Source: Brevibacillus gelatini | Lineage (GTDB): Bacteria > Bacillota > Bacilli > Brevibacillales > Brevibacillaceae | DNA length: 64,000 nucleotides | Direction of reading: 5' to 3' | Assembly (NCBI RefSeq): GCF_003710935.1 | Contig: NZ_RHHS01000049.1 | Span: forward strand, 1-64,000 | Shown: positions 50,769-58,749 of the stretch, in pieces | How positions within the stretch are numbered: the first letter of the stretch is position 1 | How the letters are laid out: each line of letters begins with the position of its first letter | Notes under the pieces: model-generated | What the model was told of the DNA's origin: nothing | Database searches by the model: none | The model's input: the letters and a program-made list of their open reading frames with translations, nothing else | Program-made: the position numbers and the translations under genes

Positions 50769-52229
50769 ATGGCAAAATCGTTTGCGTCTTTTGGCTTTCG
50801 ACCGGAGCTGATGCAAGGGATTCAAGACCTGTACTATAAAGAACCGACCCCGATCCAGGAGGAAGCGATTCCGCTGATTCTGGAAGGAAAAGACGTGATT
50901 GGACAAGCGCAGACCGGAACAGGGAAAACAGCGGCGTTCATGCTTCCGATCCTGAACCGTCTGGATGCGGGCAAGCGCGACATTCAGGCGCTGATTCTCA
51001 CCCCGACGCGCGAGCTGTCCATTCAGATCGCCAAAGAAGTGGAAAAGCTGGGCAAGCATCTACATGTAAATGTGCTGTCGCTGCACGGCGGAACCGACAT
51101 TGACAGACAGTTGAGCAAGCTGAAATCGACTGTACACATCGTCGTCGGAACGCCAGGGCGCGTGCTGGATCACATGCAGCGCGGCTCGCTGCACTTCGGG
51201 CGGATTTCCACGCTCGTGCTGGATGAGGCCGACAAGATGATGGAGATGGGCTTTCTGGAGGATGTAGAGCAAGTCATCGTCCATACGCCTTCCCAGCGTC
51301 AAGTGCTGCTGTTCTCCGCAACCATGCCGGATATGGTGAAGCGGCTGGCCCATCGCTTCATGAAGCAACCGCCGCACATCAAAATCGAAGGCAAGCAAAA
51401 GACCGTGGAAAAAATCGAGCAGTTTTACTACGTCGTCAACCAAAGCGACAAGACGGATGCGCTCGTGGACGTTCTGGAGCAGGAGCAGCCGTTTTTGACC
51501 ATCGTTTTTGCCAATACGCAAGTGCGCGTGCAGCAGCTCACTGCCCGTCTGCAGGAAAACGGATTTCAGGCGCAAGCGTTGTACGGGGACCTGTCGCAAA
51601 GCAAGCGCGAGCAGCTAATGCGGCATTTCCGCGAGATGCGCTTCCAGTATCTGGTGGCGACGGATATTGCCGCGCGCGGGCTGGATGTCGAGGGCGTCTC
51701 GCACGTCATCAACTACGATTTGCCAAATGACGTGGAGAGCTACATTCACCGCGTAGGCCGGACAGGGCGCGCCGGACAGAGCGGAAAAGCGATCTCGCTC
51801 ATTTCGCCGCGCCAGAAAAATTTGATGAGCCGCTTCGCCAAAGCGACGAAGGCGTCGATTGAAGAGCGCATTCTGGAGCCTGGCCGCCATCTGGATGCAG
51901 GCCGGCGCCAGCGGGCACTGGAGCGGGAAGCCCACTTCATCGAGCTGCGCGCCAAACAGGCAAAAGAGCAGCAAAAAGAAAAAGAGAAGGAGTTTGCTCC
52001 TGTTCGCGAAGCTTTGAAGAAAAAAGCCAAAGTGAAGCCGGGCTACAAAAAGAAGCTGGCGCGCGAACTGGAAGAACTCCAGATGCGCTATGAGAAAAAC
52101 CGCAGAAAGGCTGAGGCGATTGCCGCGCGCAAAGCAGGCAAGACCGTGAAGCCTGCTGACGCCAAAAAAGCGGGAAGAGGCAAAGCAGGCCGCGGAGCCA
52201 AAGGGGCAAGACCGTTCCGCCAGAATTAG
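50769..52229 (+). CDS. DEAD-box RNA helicase
   Basis: An ATP-dependent RNA helicase for ribosome assembly or RNA turnover, 486 residues. In order: Q motif FRPELMQGIQDLYYKEPTPI followed by Q, motif I AQTGTGKT (near 47-54), Ia PTRELSIQ, Ib TPGR, motif II DEAD, motif III SAT, motif IV 'TIVFANTQ', V 'ATDIAARGLDV' and VI 'YIHRVGRTGRAG'. After residue 370 the tail is a long, very basic and Ala-rich coiled extension (KEQQKEKEKEF, then KKKAKVKPGYKKKL, ending GRGKAGRGAKGARPFRQN) for RNA binding. ATG 50769 follows AAAGGA; the GTG at 50760 is less likely. Confidence 0.93.
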   Translation: MAKSFASFGFRPELMQGIQDLYYKEPTPIQEEAIPLILEGKDVIGQAQTGTGKTAAFMLPILNRLDAGKRDIQALILTPTRELSIQIAKEVEKLGKHLHVNVLSLHGGTDIDRQLSKLKSTVHIVVGTPGRVLDHMQRGSLHFGRISTLVLDEADKMMEMGFLEDVEQVIVHTPSQRQVLLFSATMPDMVKRLAHRFMKQPPHIKIEGKQKTVEKIEQFYYVVNQSDKTDALVDVLEQEQPFLTIVFANTQVRVQQLTARLQENGFQAQALYGDLSQSKREQLMRHFREMRFQYLVATDIAARGLDVEGVSHVINYDLPNDVESYIHRVGRTGRAGQSGKAISLISPRQKNLMSRFAKATKASIEERILEPGRHLDAGRRQRALEREAHFIELRAKQAKEQQKEKEKEFAPVREALKKKAKVKPGYKKKLARELEELQMRYEKNRRKAEAIAARKAGKTVKPADAKKAGRGKAGRGAKGARPFRQN

Positions 52230-52287
52230 GGCAAGGGACAGCGGGACAAGCGCATGAGCTGCGCCTGACATGTGCCAGTCAAAAAGA

Positions 52288-52322
52288 GAAGGAGCCTTCT
52301 GATGCTGCCGGAGGCTCCTTGG
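52288..52322 (+). terminator. Weak hairpin after the DEAD-box gene
   Basis: GAAGGAGCC / AGGCTCCTT pairing with a 16-base loop but without a strong T run. Confidence 0.4.
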
Positions 52323-52452
52323 CTGTTACGGGGCAGTTTTTGCGGCGAAAAATGAAGATGTTGTGAAATAGTGTTTTCCTCCTGGAAGAATGAAGGTAAA
52401 ATATTGGTAGAGAGAACCCTTTGCGACAAAGTACAGGTTGTGAGGAGAACGA

Positions 52453-52698
52453 ATGATGATTGATACGTGCTTCAAATGCGGGAGCAAAATGAATCCGAAC
52501 GAATACAGTTGCCATGTGTGCGGCCAAAACGAACTGGAAGACTATCGGATGATTCGCAACTACCTCCGCAGCAATCCGAATTCGAATGCGATGCAAATTG
52601 CCAACGCGACAGGTATCTCTGTATCAAAAATAATGCGCTACATTAAAAACGGCTCCTTGACAGTGGTCGACGACAAGTCTCGCGATGGAAGACGTTAG
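52453..52698 (+). CDS. Zinc-ribbon plus HTH small protein (YvyF-like layout)
   Basis: An 81-residue protein. The N-terminus has a CxxC-x11-CxxC zinc ribbon (CFKCG and CHVCG, residues 6-24). The middle reads 'YRMIRNYLRSNPNSNAMQIA' then NATGISVSKIMRYIKNGSL, a helix-turn-helix like that at the end of flagellar-operon YvyF-type proteins, followed by a charged tail. It may bind DNA or a partner as a small regulator. GAGGAGA precedes the ATG at 52453; the neighbouring ATG 52456 is equally possible. Single gene, terminator at 52718. Confidence 0.75.
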   Translation: MMIDTCFKCGSKMNPNEYSCHVCGQNELEDYRMIRNYLRSNPNSNAMQIANATGISVSKIMRYIKNGSLTVVDDKSRDGRR

Positions 52699-52717
52699 AA
52701 TGACCAGGAAACAAGCG

Positions 52718-52772
52718 AAAAGCCCGCAAGCTGCAACATGTGTCAGGCATGGTGAGCGTGCGGGCTTTGTTG
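52718..52772 (+). terminator. Terminator after the zinc-ribbon gene
   Basis: AAAGCCCGCA / TGCGGGCTTT stem with a loop of about 30 bases, then GTTGTCATTT. Confidence 0.65.
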
Positions 52773-52976
52773 TCATTTGATTGGTATTTTCGAAGTGGAA
52801 AAGGATATATTCCGTATGAATTTATGTGGTTTTTAGATGATTTTTGCTGAAATAAGGTGTATTTACTTGAAAAGGCTGTTATCTGTGTTTAATTAGCTGA
52901 ATTTAAGGATTATAATGAAGAGAGAATAGACTACACTTTTATCATGACATATTCCAAATAGTTTAGGGGTGATGAC

Positions 52977-54179
52977 ATGAATTTAAAATCAAATGAAGTC
53001 TTTATTCCTGGCGCTTTCCCTAAATATACGTATATTTCACGGCAGTCGTCCGAATTTGATATTTCCTATGAGGTTCGGCTCACCCAATCTTTACACACAG
53101 TCGGTTTTCTTACCTCCATTATTGGTCCTTCCAAAACGGGTAAAACTGTATTGTGCGAAAAAGTAATAGGTACTGAAAAAATGAAGTCTTTTTCCGGAAG
53201 TGATTTTAAGGAAACGGAGGACTTTTGGGTAACTATTGCCAGAAGAGTTGGTTTGCCGCTTGAAAGTGAGCAAACTGAGCAAAAAACGATGCAAGGGCAG
53301 GGATTATCTGGTACAAGGGAAGGCAGAGCATCCGCCGTAACCGAAAAATATCATTCCAATAAAGACAAAGTCATTCAATATTTTATTGAAAATGATTGGG
53401 TACTCGTGTTGGATGATTTTCATTACGCTTCCCCAAACATGCAAATGGAAATAGCCTATCAGCTAAAAGACGCCATACGCAAATATTTTAAGACAGTGGT
53501 CATCTCCTTACCTCATCGATCTGATGATGCAATCAGGAAAAATTCAGATTTGAGCGGTAGATTGAATTTGATTAATATTGAACCTTGGAATACGAAGGAA
53601 TTGCGAGAAATTGCCGTAACCGGATTTGATAAACTCGGTTTGCATATCGATTCTTCGATAGCGAATGACATGGCTCAGGAGAGTTTATCTTCACCGCAGC
53701 TCATGCAATCCATTTGCCTGAATCTCTGCTTTTTACTTGATATAGATAACATAGACAAACCGAAACTTGATTCATCCATGCTAAAAAAAGCATATGAAAT
53801 GACTTCTCTGAACCTCCTTTCTTACAAAGAAGTTGCCAGAAAGCTCAAAAGTGGCCCCAACCCGAGAGGCCAAAAGCGAAAAACCTACACGATTAACAGT
53901 GGAAATCAAGTTGATATGTACGAATTGCTTTTAAAGGCAATAAGTGTTGACCCACCGAAAGTTAGTCTTTCTATCGATGAAATAAAAAGAAGAATGGACG
54001 CAATGGTCAGTGATGCAGATAAACCTGATCGAAAAAAAATAAAAACGACAATTGACCAAGTACAGTCAATCATGCAAACCAGTGAACCCATGTATCAGGT
54101 GTTCGAATATAAAGACGATAAGGTCTATATATTAGAACCTCTTTTCCTGTTTTATTTACGCTGGGGAAGGCTTGACTGA
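52977..54179 (+). CDS. STAND/AAA-like P-loop ATPase of a probable defence module
   Basis: A 400-residue ATPase. Walker A GPSKTGKT is at residues 50-57 and Walker B VLVLDD at 142-147; 'RLNLINIEPWNTKEL' (about 196-210) and the C-terminal winged-helix end YILEPLFLFYLRWGRLD are typical of compact STAND/MNS-type ATPases. The N-terminal FIPGAFPKYTYISR may be a conserved anchor. There is no long TPR or WD sensor. AGGGGTGA lies 4-6 bases before the ATG. The gene is far more AT-rich than its neighbours, suggesting transfer. It is followed 39 bases later by a nuclease gene with which it probably acts. Function as defence is inferred from this partner and context. Confidence 0.8.
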   Translation: MNLKSNEVFIPGAFPKYTYISRQSSEFDISYEVRLTQSLHTVGFLTSIIGPSKTGKTVLCEKVIGTEKMKSFSGSDFKETEDFWVTIARRVGLPLESEQTEQKTMQGQGLSGTREGRASAVTEKYHSNKDKVIQYFIENDWVLVLDDFHYASPNMQMEIAYQLKDAIRKYFKTVVISLPHRSDDAIRKNSDLSGRLNLINIEPWNTKELREIAVTGFDKLGLHIDSSIANDMAQESLSSPQLMQSICLNLCFLLDIDNIDKPKLDSSMLKKAYEMTSLNLLSYKEVARKLKSGPNPRGQKRKTYTINSGNQVDMYELLLKAISVDPPKVSLSIDEIKRRMDAMVSDADKPDRKKIKTTIDQVQSIMQTSEPMYQVFEYKDDKVYILEPLFLFYLRWGRLD

Positions 54180-54218
54180 AAATAGTAGGCGCGGGATTAT
54201 TCCGGAGGGGAGATCGTC

Positions 54219-54998
54219 TTGACTAAGTTAGTCCAAAGTAAAGCGGATGCAGTTAGAGTAATTCAAGAGCAGATAGACGAAGGCCGGAAAGTCGTCCTGG
54301 AGGAACAATTTTCTTCCTGGAAAATGACCACTTCCAGAGTTCTGGATAACCTGTTTTCTGACCAGACAATCGGACAGTCTTTTGCCATGCAAACCTTTGG
54401 CTCGATCAAGAATGGTTCCCATTTTCTTGGAATCACTTATCTCGAAAACTTGATTCATGACATAAATAGAGGATTATTCAAAGGTAGTGGAAGCCATGGT
54501 CAGATTGATGTGGAGCACTTCCATGTCATTGTTCGAAGAGTCCTTTCCAATTTTCACAAACATATTCAGGAAATGTACCAAAAACCTGTACATGGCGGAG
54601 GGACGCTAAAAGGAAAGGATTTACAAAAAATTGTTCTCGGGAATGAGTATGATGTGCAGCGCATGCTTTACTCATTGATCCGTCCTATTTTCCCGGAGGC
54701 AAGGGCTGAAATTTACCAGGACGGGGGATATAAAAGCTATCGCTATGATATTTTTATTGATGCCTATGAAACGGTTATCGAAGTAAAATGCTCTCGTCCA
54801 TCCATGCAGGAACGTGAGCTCACCGAGCAAATCGGCTCTGATGCTTTTCATTATCAAGAAAAGTACATTTACTTCTTCGTCTACGACAAGCATAGAGTAA
54901 TCGCAAACGTCGATGCATTCTGCCAAGCATATAGGAAATCGCTGGAAACACACGAAAAGCAAATCGAAACAGTCGTGATCCAGCCTATTTCCATTTAG
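54219..54998 (+). CDS. PD-(D/E)XK nuclease, DpnII/MboI-like domain, partner of the upstream ATPase
   Basis: A 259-residue protein whose C-terminal domain has a restriction-endonuclease-like core: Asp177 in SYRYDIFI, Glu188 and Lys190 in TVIEVKCSR, then SMQERELTEQIGSDAFHYQE and 'YIYFFVYDKHRVIANVDAF', the last part matching the DpnII/MboI-type family layout. The preceding 'LGNEYDVQRMLYSLIRPIF' is also typical of that family. The N-terminal 120 residues are helical and could bind the ATPase or a target. TTG 54219 is the start, with GGAGGGG 8 bases upstream. It is AT-rich like its partner and likely the DNA-cleaving effector of the module. Confidence 0.8.
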   Translation: MTKLVQSKADAVRVIQEQIDEGRKVVLEEQFSSWKMTTSRVLDNLFSDQTIGQSFAMQTFGSIKNGSHFLGITYLENLIHDINRGLFKGSGSHGQIDVEHFHVIVRRVLSNFHKHIQEMYQKPVHGGGTLKGKDLQKIVLGNEYDVQRMLYSLIRPIFPEARAEIYQDGGYKSYRYDIFIDAYETVIEVKCSRPSMQERELTEQIGSDAFHYQEKYIYFFVYDKHRVIANVDAFCQAYRKSLETHEKQIETVVIQPISI

Positions 54999-55028
54999 AA
55001 AACGAGCCAATAGAAAAATCCATAGAAT

Positions 55029-55078
55029 AAGGGGCTGCCTCAAAAGTCGCTTTTCGACTTGAGACGCCCCTTTTGTTT
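55029..55078. repeat. Long perfect-type hairpin at the right edge of the AT-rich module (terminator or IS-like end)
   Basis: AAGGGGC...AAAAGTCG pairs with CGACTTGAGACGCCCCTT across a 5-base loop (CTTTT), followed by TTGTTT. It resembles both an intrinsic terminator and the GGGGCTGTCTCAAAAG-like ends of some insertion sequences. Confidence 0.6.
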
Positions 55079-55187
55079 GGCAGAAACGCTGATATAGCCA
55101 TGTTTCTAACTATGAAAAGCTAGCGGAATTGCCTCTTTTGGACAACCATTTGACCAGAGGTCTGTGAGTGAGCTTTTCTTTTGATCT

Positions 55188-56609
55188 CTACACCCAACGC
55201 AGTCCTTTCGGATAATGATTTTTCAACTGCCCCTCCGACTGCTTGCCCCAGCCGATGGAAAAGCCGTCGACAGCGACCAGTGTCCAGCCGTTCGCCCCGT
55301 CCCGGGCGAGTGCTTCGCCTTTTAAATAGCGCAACAGGTCAGGATCGTCAGCACTGTAGTCGGCTACGCGAGCAGCTTCGGCCGGCGTGATGGAGAGCGC
55401 GAGCGCGTGCGCAGGCTCCAGCCGATTTTTTTTCACCGTACCGAGATGCAAGCCGACGCGGGCGACCTTGAGCTTGTCCCAGTCCATCCCGGGAATGGGC
55501 GAGTAGTATAGCTGCTCGCCAAACAGGACAAAGGCGGATTCGTCGGCAAACTCGTCTGCGAGCTGCGGAATCGCTTCCTTGACAAAAGTGCGCCAGGCAG
55601 CCAGCGCTTCCTTGCGTCCGGCGGGAGCAGCGGCTTTGGCGGTTCGTTTTTCCTTGCGCTTGCCAGCCGCTGAGATTGGCTCGCTGTCCGCGTCGGCGCT
55701 CTTTTGCAGCTTGGCGAGGTAGTGGCCTTCGCCTTGCAGTCGATGCGGCCACAGGCGCGCTGTATCGCGGAGCTGTTCGCAGGCAGGGGTTGCCCAGTTT
55801 GGTTGACCGGGAGCGAACCATTCCGGCTGCGGCAGCGGGACAATCGTAAACTCCGGATGCCGGGCCAGGAAATCGACGAGAGTCTGTTCGTTTTCCAGCG
55901 GAGCGAACGTGCAGGTAGAGTAGACGAGCGTTCCACCCGGCTTTAGCATGGCGCTGGCGGCGTCGAGAATATCTTGCTGCATCAGGTGGCATTCCGTCAC
56001 TTTGTTCGGCGACCAGTCTTCCACGGCTTCCGGCAGCTTGCGGAACATTCCTTCGCCGGAGCACGGAGCATCGACGAGAATTTTGTCGAAAAACTGTGGA
56101 AAACGCTCCTGCAGCCGCTCGGGCGTCTCGTTTGTCACGACCGCGTTTTTCACGCCGCAGCGTTCCAGGTTTTCCGCCAACGCCTTCACGCGAACCGGGT
56201 GAATCTCGTTGGCAACGAGCAAGCCTTCGCCGTTCAGGGCCGCAGCGAGCTGTGTGGACTTGCCGCCGGGAGCCGCACACAGGTCGAGGATGCGCTCGCC
56301 TGGCTTGGCGTCGAGCGCTTCGGCAGCAGACATGGCGCTTGGCTCTTGCAAGTAGTACAAGCCCGCGGCGTGAAACGGGTGCTTGCCGGGACGGTCTTGC
56401 TCTTTGTAGCGAAAACCGTTTGCGCACCAGGCAACCGGTTCCAGCGCAAACGGAGAGAGGGAAAGAAACTGCTCACGCGCGACCTTGAGCGGATTGACCC
56501 GCAAGCCGTGCGTGACGGGCTGGTCGTAGGAAGCGATGAACGCTTCGTATTCCTGCTCCAGCAAGCGTTTCATACGTTCCGTGAAAAGTTCTGGTAGATT
56601 TTGTGTCAT
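55188..56609 (-). CDS. NOP2/Sun-type rRNA m5C methyltransferase (RsmF-like)
   Basis: A SAM-dependent enzyme that makes 5-methylcytosine in 16S or 23S rRNA. The 473-residue protein shows the SAM-binding 'ILDLCAAPGGKSTQLAAAL' near residue 108 and two catalytic Cys motifs, DAPCSGEGMFRK near 183 and YSTCTFAPLENEQ near 233, the order of the Nol1/Nop2/Sun family. The C-terminal third (from about 320) has 'KEKRTAKAAAPAGRKE' and an added RNA-binding-like domain of the RsmF/YebU type. The ATG at 56609 follows GGAGGCG; an upstream ATG is less likely. Confidence 0.9.
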   Translation of the reverse strand: MTQNLPELFTERMKRLLEQEYEAFIASYDQPVTHGLRVNPLKVAREQFLSLSPFALEPVAWCANGFRYKEQDRPGKHPFHAAGLYYLQEPSAMSAAEALDAKPGERILDLCAAPGGKSTQLAAALNGEGLLVANEIHPVRVKALAENLERCGVKNAVVTNETPERLQERFPQFFDKILVDAPCSGEGMFRKLPEAVEDWSPNKVTECHLMQQDILDAASAMLKPGGTLVYSTCTFAPLENEQTLVDFLARHPEFTIVPLPQPEWFAPGQPNWATPACEQLRDTARLWPHRLQGEGHYLAKLQKSADADSEPISAAGKRKEKRTAKAAAPAGRKEALAAWRTFVKEAIPQLADEFADESAFVLFGEQLYYSPIPGMDWDKLKVARVGLHLGTVKKNRLEPAHALALSITPAEAARVADYSADDPDLLRYLKGEALARDGANGWTLVAVDGFSIGWGKQSEGQLKNHYPKGLRWV

Positions 56610-56695
56610 AAACGCCTCCGTTGTCAAATTTGGCCGCATATAAAAGGAAAAGCCAGAATGATGGCGAATCATAGAAGATGAGGTGAGAGCTTGTT

Positions 56696-57451
56696 ATGAA
56701 GGGGACCCGTGCAGAACGATACCGCTCCCGGCGGAGGAACGACTCGGAAGTCAGCCGGTTTTGGATCATGGGGTTGCTTTTCTCACTGCTGGTGCTCGCT
56801 TTTGAATTCTTCATCGAAATTCCCGCCGATGCAGACTGGCTTGTCGATATGGAGATGGCCTTGTTCTCAGCCAGCTTTACGTTGCTCGCCTTTTACCTGC
56901 TCGGGCTAACCTTTGCCTTTTCCCGCCACCAAAAGGCAGGGAAGATCAATCACCAGATCATCATCTATGTATGGTTGGGAGCGATCTTGTTTCACCTTTT
57001 CCTGCTCATCAGCAATTTATCCAATCAGCATGTGTACAAAGCAGGAATCATTTTATTTTTAGGGCCTTTGTTTTTAACTGTCTACCATTTTATCACGTAC
57101 TTGTCCGCTTTGCGCGAGGAGCGTAAGGAGCAGGAGGCGGCCACAGCTGCTTCACTGGAACGGACGGCCTACCAGATGATTCTGGAGGGCGGCAGGGTGT
57201 ACAGCGAAATCACCCGGTTAAAAACAGAGTATCCGGAAGTGGATCAGATGCTTCGCGCCAACGACTTTTACGATAGATTGGAGCGTTACGCCCTGGAGAT
57301 GCAGCAGTATTTGCAGGTGAAAAGCTTTGAGCGCAAAGACGTGGAGTTGTTGGAGGGGCACTACTATTTCTTGGAAAATTTGCTGAGTCTCGCGAAGCAG
57401 CACCCGGGGATTGTCGAATCCCGCGTGTATTCGCGTCGGGGAGACAAGTAG
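56696..57451 (+). CDS. Four-helix membrane protein with C-terminal coiled coil, unknown function
   Basis: A 251-residue protein. After a basic start (MKGTRAERYRSRRRND) it has about four membrane helices (e.g. FWIMGLLFSLLVLAFEFFI, then ALFSASFTLLAFYLLGLTF, a third and a fourth up to residue 138), then a charged, helical cytoplasmic part of 110 residues (EERKEQEAATAASLERTAYQ and so on). No family recognised. The gene ends only 21 bases before the cytosolic chemoreceptor gene, so the two are probably co-transcribed and may act together, for example as a membrane anchor or sensor for it. Confidence 0.75.
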   Translation: MKGTRAERYRSRRRNDSEVSRFWIMGLLFSLLVLAFEFFIEIPADADWLVDMEMALFSASFTLLAFYLLGLTFAFSRHQKAGKINHQIIIYVWLGAILFHLFLLISNLSNQHVYKAGIILFLGPLFLTVYHFITYLSALREERKEQEAATAASLERTAYQMILEGGRVYSEITRLKTEYPEVDQMLRANDFYDRLERYALEMQQYLQVKSFERKDVELLEGHYYFLENLLSLAKQHPGIVESRVYSRRGDK

Positions 57452-57472
57452 AGAAAAAGGAGAGGGAAACGG

Positions 57473-58423
57473 ATGTTTTGGAAAAAGGACAAAGGACTTG
57501 CGGCAAAAGAGACAGCGGCGACAGCAGTGACACCCTTGGCAACAGAGAACACAGCACAACAGCAAGACGCGTGGAAAACCGAGTTGCTCGGACTGTATGA
57601 ACAGATGGGAGCGATCATTTCCCAGCACAACGAGGTAAATGCCCAGCATGACGGTCTTGCCCGTCTGGCTACCCAAATGAAAAACGTCGTGGAGAAAATC
57701 CAGGCTGTTAACGAAAAAGACGATGAGTCTGCCAACCAGCTCTCCGTGCGCGGAGAACGGCTGACTGTCATCTGCAAGGAATCGGTGGAGCGCGCGGAGG
57801 CCGGGAAAAAGGCGATGACCGAAGTGGTCGAGGTCATGAGCCAGCTGGAAAAAGAATCGGTGAACACATCCCGCTCGATGAGCCGGCTGGAAGAACGCTC
57901 CTCGGAGATTACGAGCATCGTCAAGGTTATCAGCGATATTGCCAACCAGACGAATTTGCTCGCGCTCAATGCCGCGATTGAGGCGGCGCGTGCGGGCGAG
58001 CAAGGACGAGGCTTCGCAGTCGTGGCGGATGAGGTGCGCAAACTGGCGGAAATGACAGCGAGCTCAACCAAAACGATTGCCGAACTGATCGGCAAAATCC
58101 AGGAGGAAACAAAAGAAGCGCTCGCCAACAGCGAGAAGAGCGGCAATGCGATCAAGAACGGACTGTCGATCAGCAAGGAGGCGTCCGAGAAAATGGACGG
58201 AATCGTCCGCGCATTCCACGAAGTCAACAGCGAAGTGGCAGGCGTCATGGAGATTATCCAGCAGCAAAAGCGCTTTGCCGACGAGGTTTCCAGCCAGGTC
58301 AATGAAGCGCGCAGCCTGTTGGACGACTTGAGCGACAATTTGATCGGACACGTAAAAGAAGCAGGCGTCGTCGATCAGCTTTTGCAGAAAACCGTGACGG
58401 AAGTCAAAAAAGTATTGTCCTAA
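57473..58423 (+). CDS. Soluble methyl-accepting chemotaxis protein
   Basis: A 316-residue chemoreceptor without membrane helix. The C-terminal two-thirds are the long antiparallel signalling hairpin whose tip reads [20 protein letters not shown], then '[16 protein letters not shown]', both typical. The N-terminal 90 residues have no recognised sensor, only a Gln/Ala-rich start and a helix. It may sense an internal signal or form an adapter with the membrane protein encoded just upstream. GGAGAGG precedes the ATG. Terminator at 58454. Confidence 0.9.
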   Translation: MFWKKDKGLAAKETAATAVTPLATENTAQQQDAWKTELLGLYEQMGAIISQHNEVNAQHDGLARLATQMKNVVEKIQAVNEKDDESANQLSVRGERLTVICKESVERAEAGKKAMTEVVEVMSQLEKESVNTSRSMSRLEERSSEITSIVKVISDIANQTNLLALNAAIEAARAGEQGRGFAVVADEVRKLAEMTASSTKTIAELIGKIQEETKEALANSEKSGNAIKNGLSISKEASEKMDGIVRAFHEVNSEVAGVMEIIQQQKRFADEVSSQVNEARSLLDDLSDNLIGHVKEAGVVDQLLQKTVTEVKKVLS

Positions 58424-58453
58424 TATCATTTTTTCGCGATAAAGTGAAACGGA

Positions 58454-58495
58454 AAGTCCCTCGCCACAGTCTTTATGGGTGAGGGACTTTTTTTG
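58454..58495 (+). terminator. Terminator after the soluble chemoreceptor gene
   Basis: AAGTCCCTC / GAGGGACTT stem with T7 run. Confidence 0.85.
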
Positions 58496-58749
58496 ATTCC
58501 ACAACCAGAACTTCGCCAAAAAAGGGCGGCAACGCAAGCTGGCTAACGCGCCTTCACTACCGATTACGCAGTGATATTACTATCAGATGATTGCAAAAAT
58601 AACACGCGCCCTCCTGATTCGTTTGCAGAAAAGCGGAGTTCAGGGTGATTTGTCGCGCATAATCTGGTATCATTTACATATTAATACAAAAGTTAAGTCA
58701 GTTTAAACAATTGAAATGGAGGAGTTTTTCTTCAGGACAGGGGGATGAC
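58496..58749. other. Intergenic stretch without a gene
   Basis: About 250 bases; no open frame with a ribosome binding site. The AT-rich segment near 58660-58690 probably carries the promoter of the secreted protein gene, which I cannot fix. Confidence 0.4.

Noticed and set aside
54219-54998. Reading the nuclease gene as a restriction-modification enzyme
   Set aside because: No DNA methyltransferase gene is adjacent, and the partner is an ATPase, so a restriction-modification reading is not supported.
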